A stretch of DNA of 42,364 nucleotides from Thermotogota bacterium (lineage in GTDB: Bacteria; Thermotogota; Thermotogae; Thermotogales; Thermotogaceae), in NCBI GenBank assembly GCA_030550515.1, contig JAUQPE010000011.1:102632-144995 (forward strand). The letters run 5' to 3'. Within the stretch, counting starts at the first letter, position 1. The number at the start of each line of letters is the position of its first letter. Shown here piece after piece: positions 1-7,866 of this stretch. Under the pieces are notes generated by a model. That model was not told the origin of the DNA. It did not search any database and was given only the letters and a program-made list of their open reading frames with translations. The position numbers and the translations under genes are program-made.

Positions 1-1
1 G

Positions 2-1096
2 GATGTAAGAGTCGAAAACACAAAGAAGATTTTGAATAAAATCCTGAGATCGCCGACTTCCAGGGTGGAATTGGCGGAAGAATTCGGTCTCACGAAAACC
101 ACGGTCGGGGAGATCGTGAAAACGTTTTTAGAAAAAGGTGTCGCGTTCGAGGAGAGGTGTGAGCCATCCGGCGTTGGAAGACCCGTAAAGATTTTGAGGA
201 TGGTTCCAAATTGTGCGTTCGTGATAGGACTGGCGTTGACGAGGGACGAAATAGCTGTTTGTGTCATGAACGCAGGGACGGAAGTGTTGGTCACCGAAGT
301 TAAAGGACTTTCGGACGAAGAAAACGGACAAACCATCTTGAGAAAACTCGAAGAGCTGGTGGAGGAGATGAGGGAGAAAGTTGCGAAAACGGGAAACGAT
401 GTGAAAGCGATGACGGTAGCGGTTCCGGGTCCGGTTGACGCGGAGAGAGGTGTGTTGTTGGATCCCCCGAATTTTCCGTTGAAGAACGTGCCACTCTCTC
501 GGTTGTTGGAGGATAAGTTTGGTTTCAGCGTGTGGGTTGAGAACGATGCGGACATGGGAGCGATCGGTGAATTTTGGGCGTCTAAGCGTGACGATACGTT
601 CATCTACGTCCTAACAGGAAAAGGAATAGGGGCGGGGATAGTTGTAAAAGGCGAGCTGTACAGAGGTCCCAACAATTACGCAGGTGAACTTGGTCACATC
701 AGAATTTTCAACGGTAAAGAGTACGTCCCATTAGAATGGATCTGCGGTAAAGAAGCCGTTGAAAAAAGGTTGAACGAGCTTGGCTTTAAGGGTTTCGAAG
801 AGATCTGGGAGTATCCGAGAGCCTTCGAGGAGTACCTGGAGGAACTCGCCCTTCACTTCGGTATAGCGATTTTGAACGCCGTGCACATGTTCGGAATCTC
901 GAACGTCGTGGTGGGGGGGTTCATGAAAAGATTGGGAAGCGCCTTTCTCGAGAGGGTGAAAAAGGTTGTGGAGGAAAACTTGCTCTACAAACATCACGTT
1001 AATTTAGAGTTCTCGTGTGCGCAGATTTCTGAGGTTGCCTTTGGGGCAGCTGTTCATGCCCTTCAAAGATATCTGGAAGATGTCTTAACGAGATAG
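2..1096 (+). CDS. ROK-family transcriptional regulator (5' end outside window)
   Basis: Sugar-responsive DNA-binding repressor of the ROK (NagC/XylR) type. The N-terminus has a winged helix-turn-helix with the sequence SRVELAEEFGLTKTTVGEIV. The rest is a glucokinase-like fold with AVPGPVD, VENDAD and YAGELGHI motifs. The usual ROK zinc motif (CxCGxxGC) is reduced to a single Cys in WICGKEAVEK, and the N-terminal DxGGT phosphate motif is absent, so catalytic kinase activity is unlikely. A TTG at 32 could start translation, but the frame is open to the window edge and the upstream residues (DVRVENTKKI) look like normal ROK N-terminal sequence, so the true start is probably upstream. The gene precedes a sugar ABC operon in the same direction. 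A perfect inverted repeat at 1134-1150 just downstream is a candidate binding site. From memory it matches the position of T. maritima TM1224, implicated in mannoside control. The effector is unknown. Confidence 0.88.
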   Translation, partial: DVRVENTKKILNKILRSPTSRVELAEEFGLTKTTVGEIVKTFLEKGVAFEERCEPSGVGRPVKILRMVPNCAFVIGLALTRDEIAVCVMNAGTEVLVTEVKGLSDEENGQTILRKLEELVEEMREKVAKTGNDVKAMTVAVPGPVDAERGVLLDPPNFPLKNVPLSRLLEDKFGFSVWVENDADMGAIGEFWASKRDDTFIYVLTGKGIGAGIVVKGELYRGPNNYAGELGHIRIFNGKEYVPLEWICGKEAVEKRLNELGFKGFEEIWEYPRAFEEYLEELALHFGIAILNAVHMFGISNVVVGGFMKRLGSAFLERVKKVVEENLLYKHHVNLEFSCAQISEVAFGAAVHALQRYLEDVLTR

Positions 1097-1133
1097 CCAA
1101 ACTTCATTCAAAATTTCCAAGAAAAAGCTGTCG

Positions 1134-1150
1134 AAAATCGAAGATTTTCA
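1134..1150. promoter_or_regulatory. Perfect inverted repeat, candidate ROK operator
   Basis: GAAAATC, a 3-nt centre (GAA), then GATTTTC form a perfect 7-bp inverted repeat directly upstream of the promoter of the binding-protein gene. Seen in the sequence. Assignment to the neighbouring ROK regulator is inference. No strong U-tract follows, so a terminator reading is less likely. Confidence 0.45.
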
Positions 1151-1154
1151 GATT

Positions 1155-1183
1155 TGCTTTGTAAACATTTTCATATTATGTTT
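1155..1183 (+). promoter_or_regulatory. Promoter of the first sugar transporter operon with LacI-type operator in the spacer
   Basis: A -35 TTGCTT (1155-1160), 17-nt spacer and -10 TATGTT (1178-1183). The spacer carries TGTAAACATTTTCA (1161-1174), which fits the LacI/CcpA-type operator pattern TGNAAACGTTTNCA with one central mismatch. The closer -10-like TATTAT at 1175 would leave only 14 nt of spacer and is disfavoured. A regulator bound here would block the promoter. The LacI protein at the end of this operon is the obvious candidate. Confidence 0.5.
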
Positions 1184-1229
1184 CGTGATGAAAGCGGGAG
1201 ACATCCAACCTTTATAAGGGGGTGTTCTC

Positions 1230-2903
1230 ATGAAAAAGTTTTTAGTGGCGTTTGTGGTACTCTTCTTCGTCGCAGCTCTCATGGGCCAGGTATTCGAACG
1301 GAGCAAAACGCTCTACGTGGGAGGCGGTCTGTGGGCTCCTCCATCCAACTGGAACCCGTTCACGCCTTGGAACGCCGTCACTGGAACGATAGGTTTGGTG
1401 TACGAAACGTTGTTCTTGTACGATCCCCTGAACGACAAGTTCGAACCTTGGCTCGCTGAGAGCGGAAGCTGGATAAAACCCAACGTCTTCCAACTGAAGC
1501 TCAGAAAGGGTCTCAGGTGGCAAGATGGAAGACCACTCACGATCGATGACGTGATCTTCACGTTTGAGATCGCCAAGAAGTACACCAGCATCAGTTACAG
1601 CCCCATTTGGAACTGGCTCGAGAAGATCGAAAAAATCGACGACAACACTTTGAACTTCGTCTTCTCCGATCCGAGATATCAGGAATGGAGTCAACAACTC
1701 ATCAGTATAGCTATCGTACCGAAACACATTTGGGAGAAGAAGACAGAGGATGAGATCCTCCAGGGCGCCAACGAAAAACCCGTCGGGTCTGGGCCTTACT
1801 ACGTGGAGAGCTGGACGGGCGATAGGAACGTCTACAGGAAGAACCCAGATTGGTGGGGAATCAAGGCCCTCGGTTTGGATCCAAAACCCGAGAGGGTCGT
1901 CATACTGAGAGTGTTGAGCAACAACGTAGCGGTAGGGATGTTGATGAAAGGAGAACTCGACTGGAGTAACTTCTTCCTGCCCGGTGTTCCTGTGCTCAAG
2001 AAAGGTTACGGACTGCACACTTGGTACGAGAACCCACCTTACATGTTACCAGCCAACACCGCGGGTATCTACATCAACGTGAACAAGTACCCGCTCAGCA
2101 TACCTGAATTCAGAAGGGCAATGGCTTTCGCCATCAACACACAGAAGATCGTCGAAAGGGTGTTCGAAAACATGGTTACCGTTTCCAATCCAGCCGGTAT
2201 ACTGCCACTACCTGGTTTCATGAAGTACTATCCGAAAGAAGTCGTCGATAAGTTTGGATTCAGGTACGATCCAGAGACAGCGAAGAAGATACTCGACGAA
2301 CTCGGCTTCAAGGATGTCGACGGGGATGGATTCAGGGAGGACCCGAAAGGTAACAAATTCAAGCTCACCATCGAGTGTCCTTACGGCTGGACCGACTGGA
2401 TGGTCTCCATACAGTCTATAGCGGAAGACCTCAGGGCTGTCGGTATAAACGTCGAGGCCAGGTTCCCGGACTACTCGAAGTACGCTGACAACCTCTACGG
2501 TGGAAAGTTCGACATGATCCTGAACAACTTCCAGACGGGTGTCTCCAGCACGATCTGGTCCTACTTCAACGGAGTGTTCTATCCAGACGCCGTCGAAGCT
2601 GAGTACGCCTACGCTGGGAACTTTGGAAGGTACAACAACCCAGAAGTGAGGGCACTGATGGACGAACTCAACAGGTCGAGAGATGACGAAAAGATAAGAC
2701 AAGCCGTTGCGAAACTCACGGAGATTCTCCTGAAAGATCTCCCGTTCATACCTCTGTGGTACAACGGTGCTTGGTTCCAGGCAAGCGAACAAGTTTGGAC
2801 GAACTGGCCAAGCGAAAAGAACCCGTACACTTGGCCCATCGCATGGGGTGGTCACTGGCAGCTCGGAGGTGTGAAGGTACTCTTCAACATAAAAGCGAAA
2901 TGA
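1230..2903 (+). CDS. Peptide-family (SBP_bac_5) oligosaccharide-binding protein
   Basis: Extracytoplasmic substrate-binding component of a Dpp/Opp-type ABC transporter, 557 aa, normal for the family. Residues 1-20 (MKKFLVAFVVLFFVAALMGQ) are a signal peptide without a lipobox Cys. The mature protein has SBP_bac_5 features: an early YETLFLYDP segment, LRKGLRWQDGRPLTIDDVIFTF, and a C-terminal LPFIPLWYN. ATG start with GGGGGTG upstream. In Thermotogae this family mainly imports beta-linked oligosaccharides rather than peptides, and the flanking ROK and LacI regulators support a sugar. From memory the order matches TM1223, a manno-oligosaccharide/cellobiose binder; substrate here is inferred only. 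A GC-rich hairpin follows at 2945-2969. Confidence 0.88.
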   Translation: MKKFLVAFVVLFFVAALMGQVFERSKTLYVGGGLWAPPSNWNPFTPWNAVTGTIGLVYETLFLYDPLNDKFEPWLAESGSWIKPNVFQLKLRKGLRWQDGRPLTIDDVIFTFEIAKKYTSISYSPIWNWLEKIEKIDDNTLNFVFSDPRYQEWSQQLISIAIVPKHIWEKKTEDEILQGANEKPVGSGPYYVESWTGDRNVYRKNPDWWGIKALGLDPKPERVVILRVLSNNVAVGMLMKGELDWSNFFLPGVPVLKKGYGLHTWYENPPYMLPANTAGIYINVNKYPLSIPEFRRAMAFAINTQKIVERVFENMVTVSNPAGILPLPGFMKYYPKEVVDKFGFRYDPETAKKILDELGFKDVDGDGFREDPKGNKFKLTIECPYGWTDWMVSIQSIAEDLRAVGINVEARFPDYSKYADNLYGGKFDMILNNFQTGVSSTIWSYFNGVFYPDAVEAEYAYAGNFGRYNNPEVRALMDELNRSRDDEKIRQAVAKLTEILLKDLPFIPLWYNGAWFQASEQVWTNWPSEKNPYTWPIAWGGHWQLGGVKVLFNIKAK

Positions 2904-2944
2904 CAGGAGATTTGAGCTAAAATAATTCTGATAAAACCTCATCC

Positions 2945-2969
2945 CCCCGCCCTTCGGGGCGGGGTTTTT
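2945..2969 (+). terminator. Hairpin between binding protein and permease genes
   Basis: CCCCGCCC, loop TTCG, GGGCGGGG (perfect 8-bp stem) followed by TTTTT. It has the form of a complete intrinsic terminator but sits inside an operon, 16 bp before the permease start. Likely a partial terminator or mRNA 3'-end stabiliser that gives more binding protein than membrane components. Confidence 0.8.
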
Positions 2970-2985
2970 AAGGGAGGTATAGATC

Positions 2986-3975
2986 TTGAGAAAGTACCTC
3001 ACCAAAAAAGCCATCATCTACTTGATCACGTTCTTCTTCGCAGTCACCATAGATTGGGTCATACCCAGATTCATGCCAGGAAATCCTATACACTTTCTGA
3101 TCTCAAGGTTTGCCACACTTCCAGAAGCCGTCAAGGTGATTCAAAGTTACTTCACACAAGCCTTTGGGCTGGACAAACCCCTCCACGAACAGTATTTGAA
3201 CTTCTGGCGCGCCCTTTTCAGAGGGGACCTCGGCATAAGCATCTACCTCTACCCTCAACCGGTTGCGAAGGTGATAGCCAGATCGCTCCCTTACACCCTT
3301 ATAGTGCTGCTTCCGGCGGTCCTTCTGAGTTTTGCCGTTGGCAACAGGTTGGGAGCCTTCGTGGCCAAGAAGAGGAAGTTGGACAACTTTGCCCTTCCCA
3401 TCTTTTACACGCTCACCGCAGCCCCATACTTCTGGTTCGGCATACTGCTCGCGTGGCTGTTGGGTGTGGTCTTCCGTCTCTTCCCGATAGCCGGCGCCTA
3501 CAGCTTCGCCATGACCCCCAGTTTTTCTTGGAGGTTCATAGTGAACTTCCTGTACCACTGGGTGTTGCCGTTCAGTTCCCTGTTCTTGGTGATGCTCGGA
3601 GGGTGGGCCATAGGCATGAGGAACATGATCATATACGAGTTGGAGGCAAACTACTCCAGATACTTGGAATCTCTTGGAGCCTCTCAGAGCCTCATAAGAA
3701 GGTACGCGTACAGGAACGCCATATTGCCACAGGTTACAGGTTTGGCCATCCAGCTTGGTACGGTTGTCGCAGGTTCCCTCACCACCGAGATCGTCTTCTC
3801 CTACCCAGGTATAGGTTACATACTCATGCAGGGAATACTGAACCAGGACTACTTTCTCATCCAGGGGTGCTTTTTGTTCATCATCCTCGGTGTTTTGATC
3901 GCGAATTTCTTGATCGACATATTCTACGTGATCATAGATCCGAGGATCAGGAAATCTTACACGGGAGAGGTCTGA
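2986..3975 (+). CDS. ABC transporter permease, DppB/OppB type
   Basis: First inner-membrane permease of the sugar transporter, 329 aa. Membrane segments are visible at about residues 8-28 (IIYLITFFFAVTIDWVIPRF), 100-125, 135-165, 185-210, 255-275 and 290-315. The ATPase-contact (EAA-like) loop is near YLESLGASQSLIRRYAYRNAILP, with the following TTEIVFSYPGIGY typical of DppB. TTG start at 2986 preceded by GGGAGGT with 7-nt spacing. The next permease begins 4 bp after its stop. Paired with the DppC-type permease to form the channel. Confidence 0.9.
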   Translation: MRKYLTKKAIIYLITFFFAVTIDWVIPRFMPGNPIHFLISRFATLPEAVKVIQSYFTQAFGLDKPLHEQYLNFWRALFRGDLGISIYLYPQPVAKVIARSLPYTLIVLLPAVLLSFAVGNRLGAFVAKKRKLDNFALPIFYTLTAAPYFWFGILLAWLLGVVFRLFPIAGAYSFAMTPSFSWRFIVNFLYHWVLPFSSLFLVMLGGWAIGMRNMIIYELEANYSRYLESLGASQSLIRRYAYRNAILPQVTGLAIQLGTVVAGSLTTEIVFSYPGIGYILMQGILNQDYFLIQGCFLFIILGVLIANFLIDIFYVIIDPRIRKSYTGEV

Positions 3976-3979
3976 GAGC

Positions 3980-4828
3980 ATGACGAGGAAGGAATTCGCT
4001 TATTTCTTTTTGAGGAACAAAAAAGTTATTTTCGCCATGTGCGTTCTTGGTTTCCTCACGTTCTTGGCCGTTGTGGGGCCTTACATATCACCCTACAAAG
4101 ATCCTTTGGCGTTCGTTGGGCTTGGTTATCAACCTCCTAGCAAACAGCATTGGCTGGGCACCAACACGTTTGGACAGGACATATTCACCCAGCTCGTGCA
4201 CGGCCTGAGGACTTCCCTTTTCGTTGGACTCGTTGGGGGAAGTTTGGCGACGGTCATCGGGCTTCTCATCGGTTTTGTGGCCGGTTACAGGGGTGGTTGG
4301 ATCGATGAGTTGTTGATGATGTTCACGAACATACTGATGGTGATACCTACCCTCGCCCTGCTGATAATCATAGCCGCTTACCTCCCGTACAGGGGCATCT
4401 TCATCCAGAGCTTGATCATCGGCTTCACCGCTTGGCCGTGGACTGCCCGTGCCGTCAGGGCGCAGGCTCTTTCTCTGAAGACCAGAGAATTCGTTGATCT
4501 CGCAAGGATTACAGCCAGAAGACCCTTGAAGATCATCTTCGGGGAGATCATGCCAAACATGATGTCCTACGTGTTCATGGTCTTCATACTGCAATTCGGT
4601 GGCGCGATCCTCGCCGCCACAGGGCTCGATTTCATCGGCCTTGGCCCAACCAGGGGAATGTCGCTTGGTATCATGCTCCAGCAGGCTACGTTGTGGAACG
4701 CCATACAGCTTGGGATGTGGTGGTGGGCGATCACCCCCGGAGCCGTTATCACTTTGATAGTTGCCACACTCTACATCATGAACACCGGTTTGGACGAGAT
4801 CTTCAATCCTAAACTCAGGGAGATGTGA
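3980..4828 (+). CDS. ABC transporter permease, DppC/OppC type
   Basis: Second permease of the same transporter, 282 aa. One N-terminal membrane helix (about 14-35, VIFAMCVLGFLTFLAVVGPYI) is followed by the OppC N domain segment HWLGTNTFGQDIFTQLVHGLRTSL and five further helices. The cytoplasmic coupling loop is TREFVDLARITARRPLKIIF, with the downstream ATGLDFIGLGP typical of DppC. ATG start with AGAGGTCTGAGAGC upstream. Its stop overlaps the beginning of the ATPase gene region, indicating translational coupling. Confidence 0.9.
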   Translation: MTRKEFAYFFLRNKKVIFAMCVLGFLTFLAVVGPYISPYKDPLAFVGLGYQPPSKQHWLGTNTFGQDIFTQLVHGLRTSLFVGLVGGSLATVIGLLIGFVAGYRGGWIDELLMMFTNILMVIPTLALLIIIAAYLPYRGIFIQSLIIGFTAWPWTARAVRAQALSLKTREFVDLARITARRPLKIIFGEIMPNMMSYVFMVFILQFGGAILAATGLDFIGLGPTRGMSLGIMLQQATLWNAIQLGMWWWAITPGAVITLIVATLYIMNTGLDEIFNPKLREM

Positions 4829-4833
4829 TCGTC

Positions 4834-5805
4834 ATGCGGGATGCGTTGCTGACGGTCCGAGATCTGAAGATCTATTACAGAACGCTCTACGGGTACGTGA
4901 AAGCGGTTGACGGTGTCGCGTTCGAGTTGAGGGACGGAGAGGTGCTGGGAATAGCTGGGGAATCGGGTTGTGGAAAATCCACGTTGGGGAACGGTTTGGT
5001 GCTGCTCAAGCCTCCGATGAAGTACGTGGGAGGAGAGGCCATCCTGGATGGCAAGAACATAATGGCTCTGTCACAAAAGGAGATCAAGAGGATACGTTAC
5101 GAGAAGATCTCCATAATCCCTCAGTACGCGATGGACGCCCTGAACCCGACGAAGAAAATCAGACAAATCGTGGACGACCTCCTCAGGGAGCACAACAGTA
5201 GTTTCGAGGAGAAGAGAGAGCTCATAGAGGAACGCCTCGCGATAGTGAACTTGAGCAAGAAAGTTTTGAACATGTACCCGATAGAACTCTCTGGAGGGAT
5301 GAAACAGAGGTTGGTGATGGTGATATCGACACTGATGAATCCAGATGTGTTGGTAGCAGACGAGATAACATCCGCTTTGGATGTGAGCACGCAGAGATCT
5401 GTCGTGCAGATGCTTTATGAGATGAAGGAGAAGAAAGCCATGAAATCGATAATTTTCATAACTCACGATCTTGCAGTCCTATACCAGATTGCGGATAGGA
5501 TCATGGTGATGTACGCTGGAAAAGTGGCGGAGATCGGCCCCACTGAGGAGATGGTACGAAATCCACTTCACCCTTACACGAAGATGTTGTTAGCCTCTCT
5601 GCCAAAAATAGGTGTCCGGTTCGTCAACGAGAGACTGAAGGGGATACCTGGGTACCCACCCAACCTCCTGAACATAGGTCCAGGCTGCAGGTTCAGAGAG
5701 AGGTGTCCAAAGGCTTTCGCCAAGTGTGAACAGGATCCTCCGATTTTCGATTTGAACGGTAGGAAGGTATCATGCTGGTTGTTCGAAAGAGGTGATGAAC
5801 GTTGA
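4834..5805 (+). CDS. ABC transporter ATPase, OppD/DppD type
   Basis: Energy-coupling ATPase of the sugar transporter, 323 aa from the ATG at 4834 (the SD AGGGAGATGTGA ends 5 nt upstream; a GTG at 4825 in frame is possible). Walker [10 protein letters not shown] lies near residues 42-50, signature LSGGM, Walker B VLVADE, and a switch His in FITHDL. The C-terminal oligopeptide/dipeptide extension has the Cys cluster GCRFRERCPKAFAKC. The residue after the Walker B Glu is Ile (ADEITSALD) where most family members have Pro. Partner is the OppF-type ATPase next door, whose TTG start overlaps this stop. Confidence 0.9.
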   Translation: MRDALLTVRDLKIYYRTLYGYVKAVDGVAFELRDGEVLGIAGESGCGKSTLGNGLVLLKPPMKYVGGEAILDGKNIMALSQKEIKRIRYEKISIIPQYAMDALNPTKKIRQIVDDLLREHNSSFEEKRELIEERLAIVNLSKKVLNMYPIELSGGMKQRLVMVISTLMNPDVLVADEITSALDVSTQRSVVQMLYEMKEKKAMKSIIFITHDLAVLYQIADRIMVMYAGKVAEIGPTEEMVRNPLHPYTKMLLASLPKIGVRFVNERLKGIPGYPPNLLNIGPGCRFRERCPKAFAKCEQDPPIFDLNGRKVSCWLFERGDER

Positions 5806-6749
5806 GTTTCTTGGTCGTTCAAAACCTGACCAAAGAATATCCACTCGGCTTGCTCGGGAAGGAAAAATTGAAAGCCGTTGACGATGTTTCTTTCGAAATA
5901 GAGCGATCGAAGATCGTCTCTCTCATTGGAGAGAGCGGGAGTGGGAAGACCACCATTGGAAAGCTCGTGCTCAGATTGCTCAAACCAACCTCCGGGCGAA
6001 TCGTTTTTGACGGGAAGGATGTCTTTTCTTTGAGGAAAGAGGAGCTGAGAGACTACTACAGGAGAGTCCAAGGAGTGTTCCAAGATCCGTTCTCTTCTTT
6101 CAACCCGATCTACAAGATAGACAGAGTCTTCGATATGGTCTTCGAGGAGTTCCTCCCGGAGGTCAAAGCTTCCGAGAGGAAAGCCAGGATTGAGCAAGTT
6201 TTGGTCTCTGTGGGTCTCAATCCCTCGCAGATATTGGGCAAGTACCCTCACCAACTCAGTGGGGGACAACTCCAGAGGATACTCATAGCGAGGATATTGC
6301 TTTTGGACGTGGAACTCCTCGTGGCGGACGAGATAATAAGCATGTTGGATGCCTCGACGAGGGTGGACGTCCTCAACCTCTTGGGTGATCTGAAGAAGCG
6401 GGGCATGTCGGTTATATTCATCACGCACGACCTGTCTCTTGGTTACTACATCAGCGACGAGGCGTTGATAATGTACAGAGGCAGCATCGTGGAGATGGGT
6501 GACACCGAAAAGGTTTTTCGCAACCCAGTCCATCCTTACACGAGGATGCTCCTAGAATCGGTCCCAGAAGTGGGCAAGAAGTGGGATCTCAGGGAAAGAT
6601 TCACACCGGAACTCATCGGTGGTGACAGCGCCTCCTGTAAGTACTACGACAGATGTCCCATTCGCGAGAGGCACTGTAGGACTGCGCATCTTCAGATGGT
6701 TGAAGTCGAGGAGAACCACAAAGTTCTCTGTCTGAAGGCGGGGGCGTGA
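5802..6749 (+). CDS. ABC transporter ATPase, OppF/DppF type
   Basis: Second ATPase subunit, 315 aa, forming a heterodimer with the OppD-type protein. Walker A GESGSGKTT, signature LSGGQLQR, Walker B LLVADE, FITHDLS switch His, and the C-terminal Cys cluster SCKYYDRCPIRERHC. As in its partner, the Pro after the Walker B Glu is replaced by Ile (DEIISMLDAS). TTG start at 5802 overlaps the previous stop by 4 nt, with GAAAGAGGTGA 6 nt upstream. It ends within a few bases of the LacI regulator start. Confidence 0.9.
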   Translation: MSFLVVQNLTKEYPLGLLGKEKLKAVDDVSFEIERSKIVSLIGESGSGKTTIGKLVLRLLKPTSGRIVFDGKDVFSLRKEELRDYYRRVQGVFQDPFSSFNPIYKIDRVFDMVFEEFLPEVKASERKARIEQVLVSVGLNPSQILGKYPHQLSGGQLQRILIARILLLDVELLVADEIISMLDASTRVDVLNLLGDLKKRGMSVIFITHDLSLGYYISDEALIMYRGSIVEMGDTEKVFRNPVHPYTRMLLESVPEVGKKWDLRERFTPELIGGDSASCKYYDRCPIRERHCRTAHLQMVEVEENHKVLCLKAGA

Positions 6750-6754
6750 GGGTG

Positions 6755-7750
6755 ATGCCTTCCATCAAGGATGTTGCCAGGCTTGCCGGTGTTTCCATCG
6801 CCACGGTGTCGAGGGTGATAAACGGTTACGACAACGTAGCCGAGGAGACCAGGAAGAGGGTGATCGAAGCGATAAGAAAACTCAACTACCACCCCGTTTA
6901 CTCTGTCAAGACAGCCGCTTTGAAGAGAACAATAGGGGTGTTGGTACCAGATTTCGGAGGGTTCCACTACAACGGGATCCTCACCGGGATAGAGAAGGAA
7001 GCGATAAAGAAGGATTTCACCCTGATGATATCAACCACCTTCCACAGGACTTCCGTTGAGCTCGAAAGGCTTGAAGTGCTGTTCGCCAAGAGAGTGGATG
7101 GGATCATCGTGTGCACCACCAAACGTGATGAAGAGCAGCTCGAGAGGTTCGTGAAGAGCGCCATACCTGTCGTGGTCGTCGATCGAGAAGAACCAGAGAT
7201 AAAGCTTGACAGCGTTGGTATAGACAACTACAGCGCGGGTAGGCTGTGCGCCAAGTATTTGATGAACAAAGGTCACAGGAAAATCCTGTTGCTGAGGGGT
7301 AAAAGTGATATATTCTCTTTCTCGGATAGGGAAAGAGGGTTCATAGACTACTGCAACAAACACGGAGCTGAAGCGAAAGCCGTTCCTTGCGGGTATTTCC
7401 CAGAACACGGATACTGTGCGGTAGAAAAATACTTGAAGAAGAATGGCAAGGACTTCACGGCTGTCTTTGCAATCAACGACTTCACGGCGATAGGGGCCAT
7501 GAAAGCTTTGAACGACGCCGGTTTACACGTACCGGACGATGTTTCGGTGATGGGATTCGACGACGACCCCATTTCGAAGTACACCATCCCTGCCCTCACA
7601 ACCGTGAGACAACCGAGAGAAGAGATGGGAAAAGCAGCTTTCGAAATACTCTACGACAGGCTGATGGGTAAGAAAGGTGTGGCGCGCAAGATCTTGCTTC
7701 CTGTTGAACTCGTCGAAAGAAGCTCTGTTAAGGAATTAAAGATGAGTTGA
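6755..7750 (+). CDS. LacI-family transcriptional regulator
   Basis: Sugar-responsive repressor, 331 aa. The N-terminal HTH and hinge read IKDVARLAGVSIATVSRVIN, followed by a periplasmic-binding-protein-like effector domain (IGVLVPDFGG, DGIIVCTT, VDREEP, GFDDDPISKYTIPALTTVRQP). ATG at 6755 was chosen because LacI proteins usually start MxxIKDVA and GGGCGTGA lies 5 nt upstream; in-frame GTG at 6746 or 6752 is possible. No promoter of its own is visible, so it is transcribed with the transporter and probably controls it through the operator-like site at 1161-1174. From memory the position corresponds to TM1218. The effector is not predictable. Confidence 0.88.
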   Translation: MPSIKDVARLAGVSIATVSRVINGYDNVAEETRKRVIEAIRKLNYHPVYSVKTAALKRTIGVLVPDFGGFHYNGILTGIEKEAIKKDFTLMISTTFHRTSVELERLEVLFAKRVDGIIVCTTKRDEEQLERFVKSAIPVVVVDREEPEIKLDSVGIDNYSAGRLCAKYLMNKGHRKILLLRGKSDIFSFSDRERGFIDYCNKHGAEAKAVPCGYFPEHGYCAVEKYLKKNGKDFTAVFAINDFTAIGAMKALNDAGLHVPDDVSVMGFDDDPISKYTIPALTTVRQPREEMGKAAFEILYDRLMGKKGVARKILLPVELVERSSVKELKMS

Positions 7751-7765
7751 GAAAGATCCAAGACA

Positions 7766-7791
7766 CTCCCTCTGCGAAGGGGGATTTTTTT
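7766..7791 (+). terminator. Intrinsic terminator after the LacI gene
   Basis: CTCCCT, 6-nt loop, AGGGGG (one G-T wobble), followed by ATTTTTTT. It ends the first operon just before the promoter of the malE-like gene. Confidence 0.8.
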
Positions 7792-7793
7792 GC

Positions 7794-7822
7794 TTGACAG
7801 GACAGCCTGATTACGGTAATTT
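7794..7822 (+). promoter_or_regulatory. Promoter of the malEFG-GH53 operon with palindrome
   Basis: Consensus -35 TTGACA (7794-7799), 17-nt spacer, -10 TAATTT (7817-7822). The perfect odd palindrome ATTACGGTAAT (7810-7820) straddles the spacer/-10 boundary and is a candidate operator. It does not match the LacI-type sites found at the other two operons, so its regulator is uncertain. The -35 lies within 3 bp of the preceding terminator. Confidence 0.55.
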
Positions 7823-7866
7823 TAATTATAGGAAGCGGGAAGTTAAAAAAGAGGAGGTGGAGCGAG

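Noticed and set aside
1175-1180. TATTAT as the -10 of the first operon
   Set aside because: It leaves only 14 nt to the TTGCTT -35; TATGTT at 1178-1183 gives the normal 17 nt.
1242-2018. Long minus-strand open frame opposite the first binding-protein gene
   Set aside because: It is a shadow of a well-supported coding region, with no family motifs and no ribosome binding site. The same holds for the other long antisense frames in the window.
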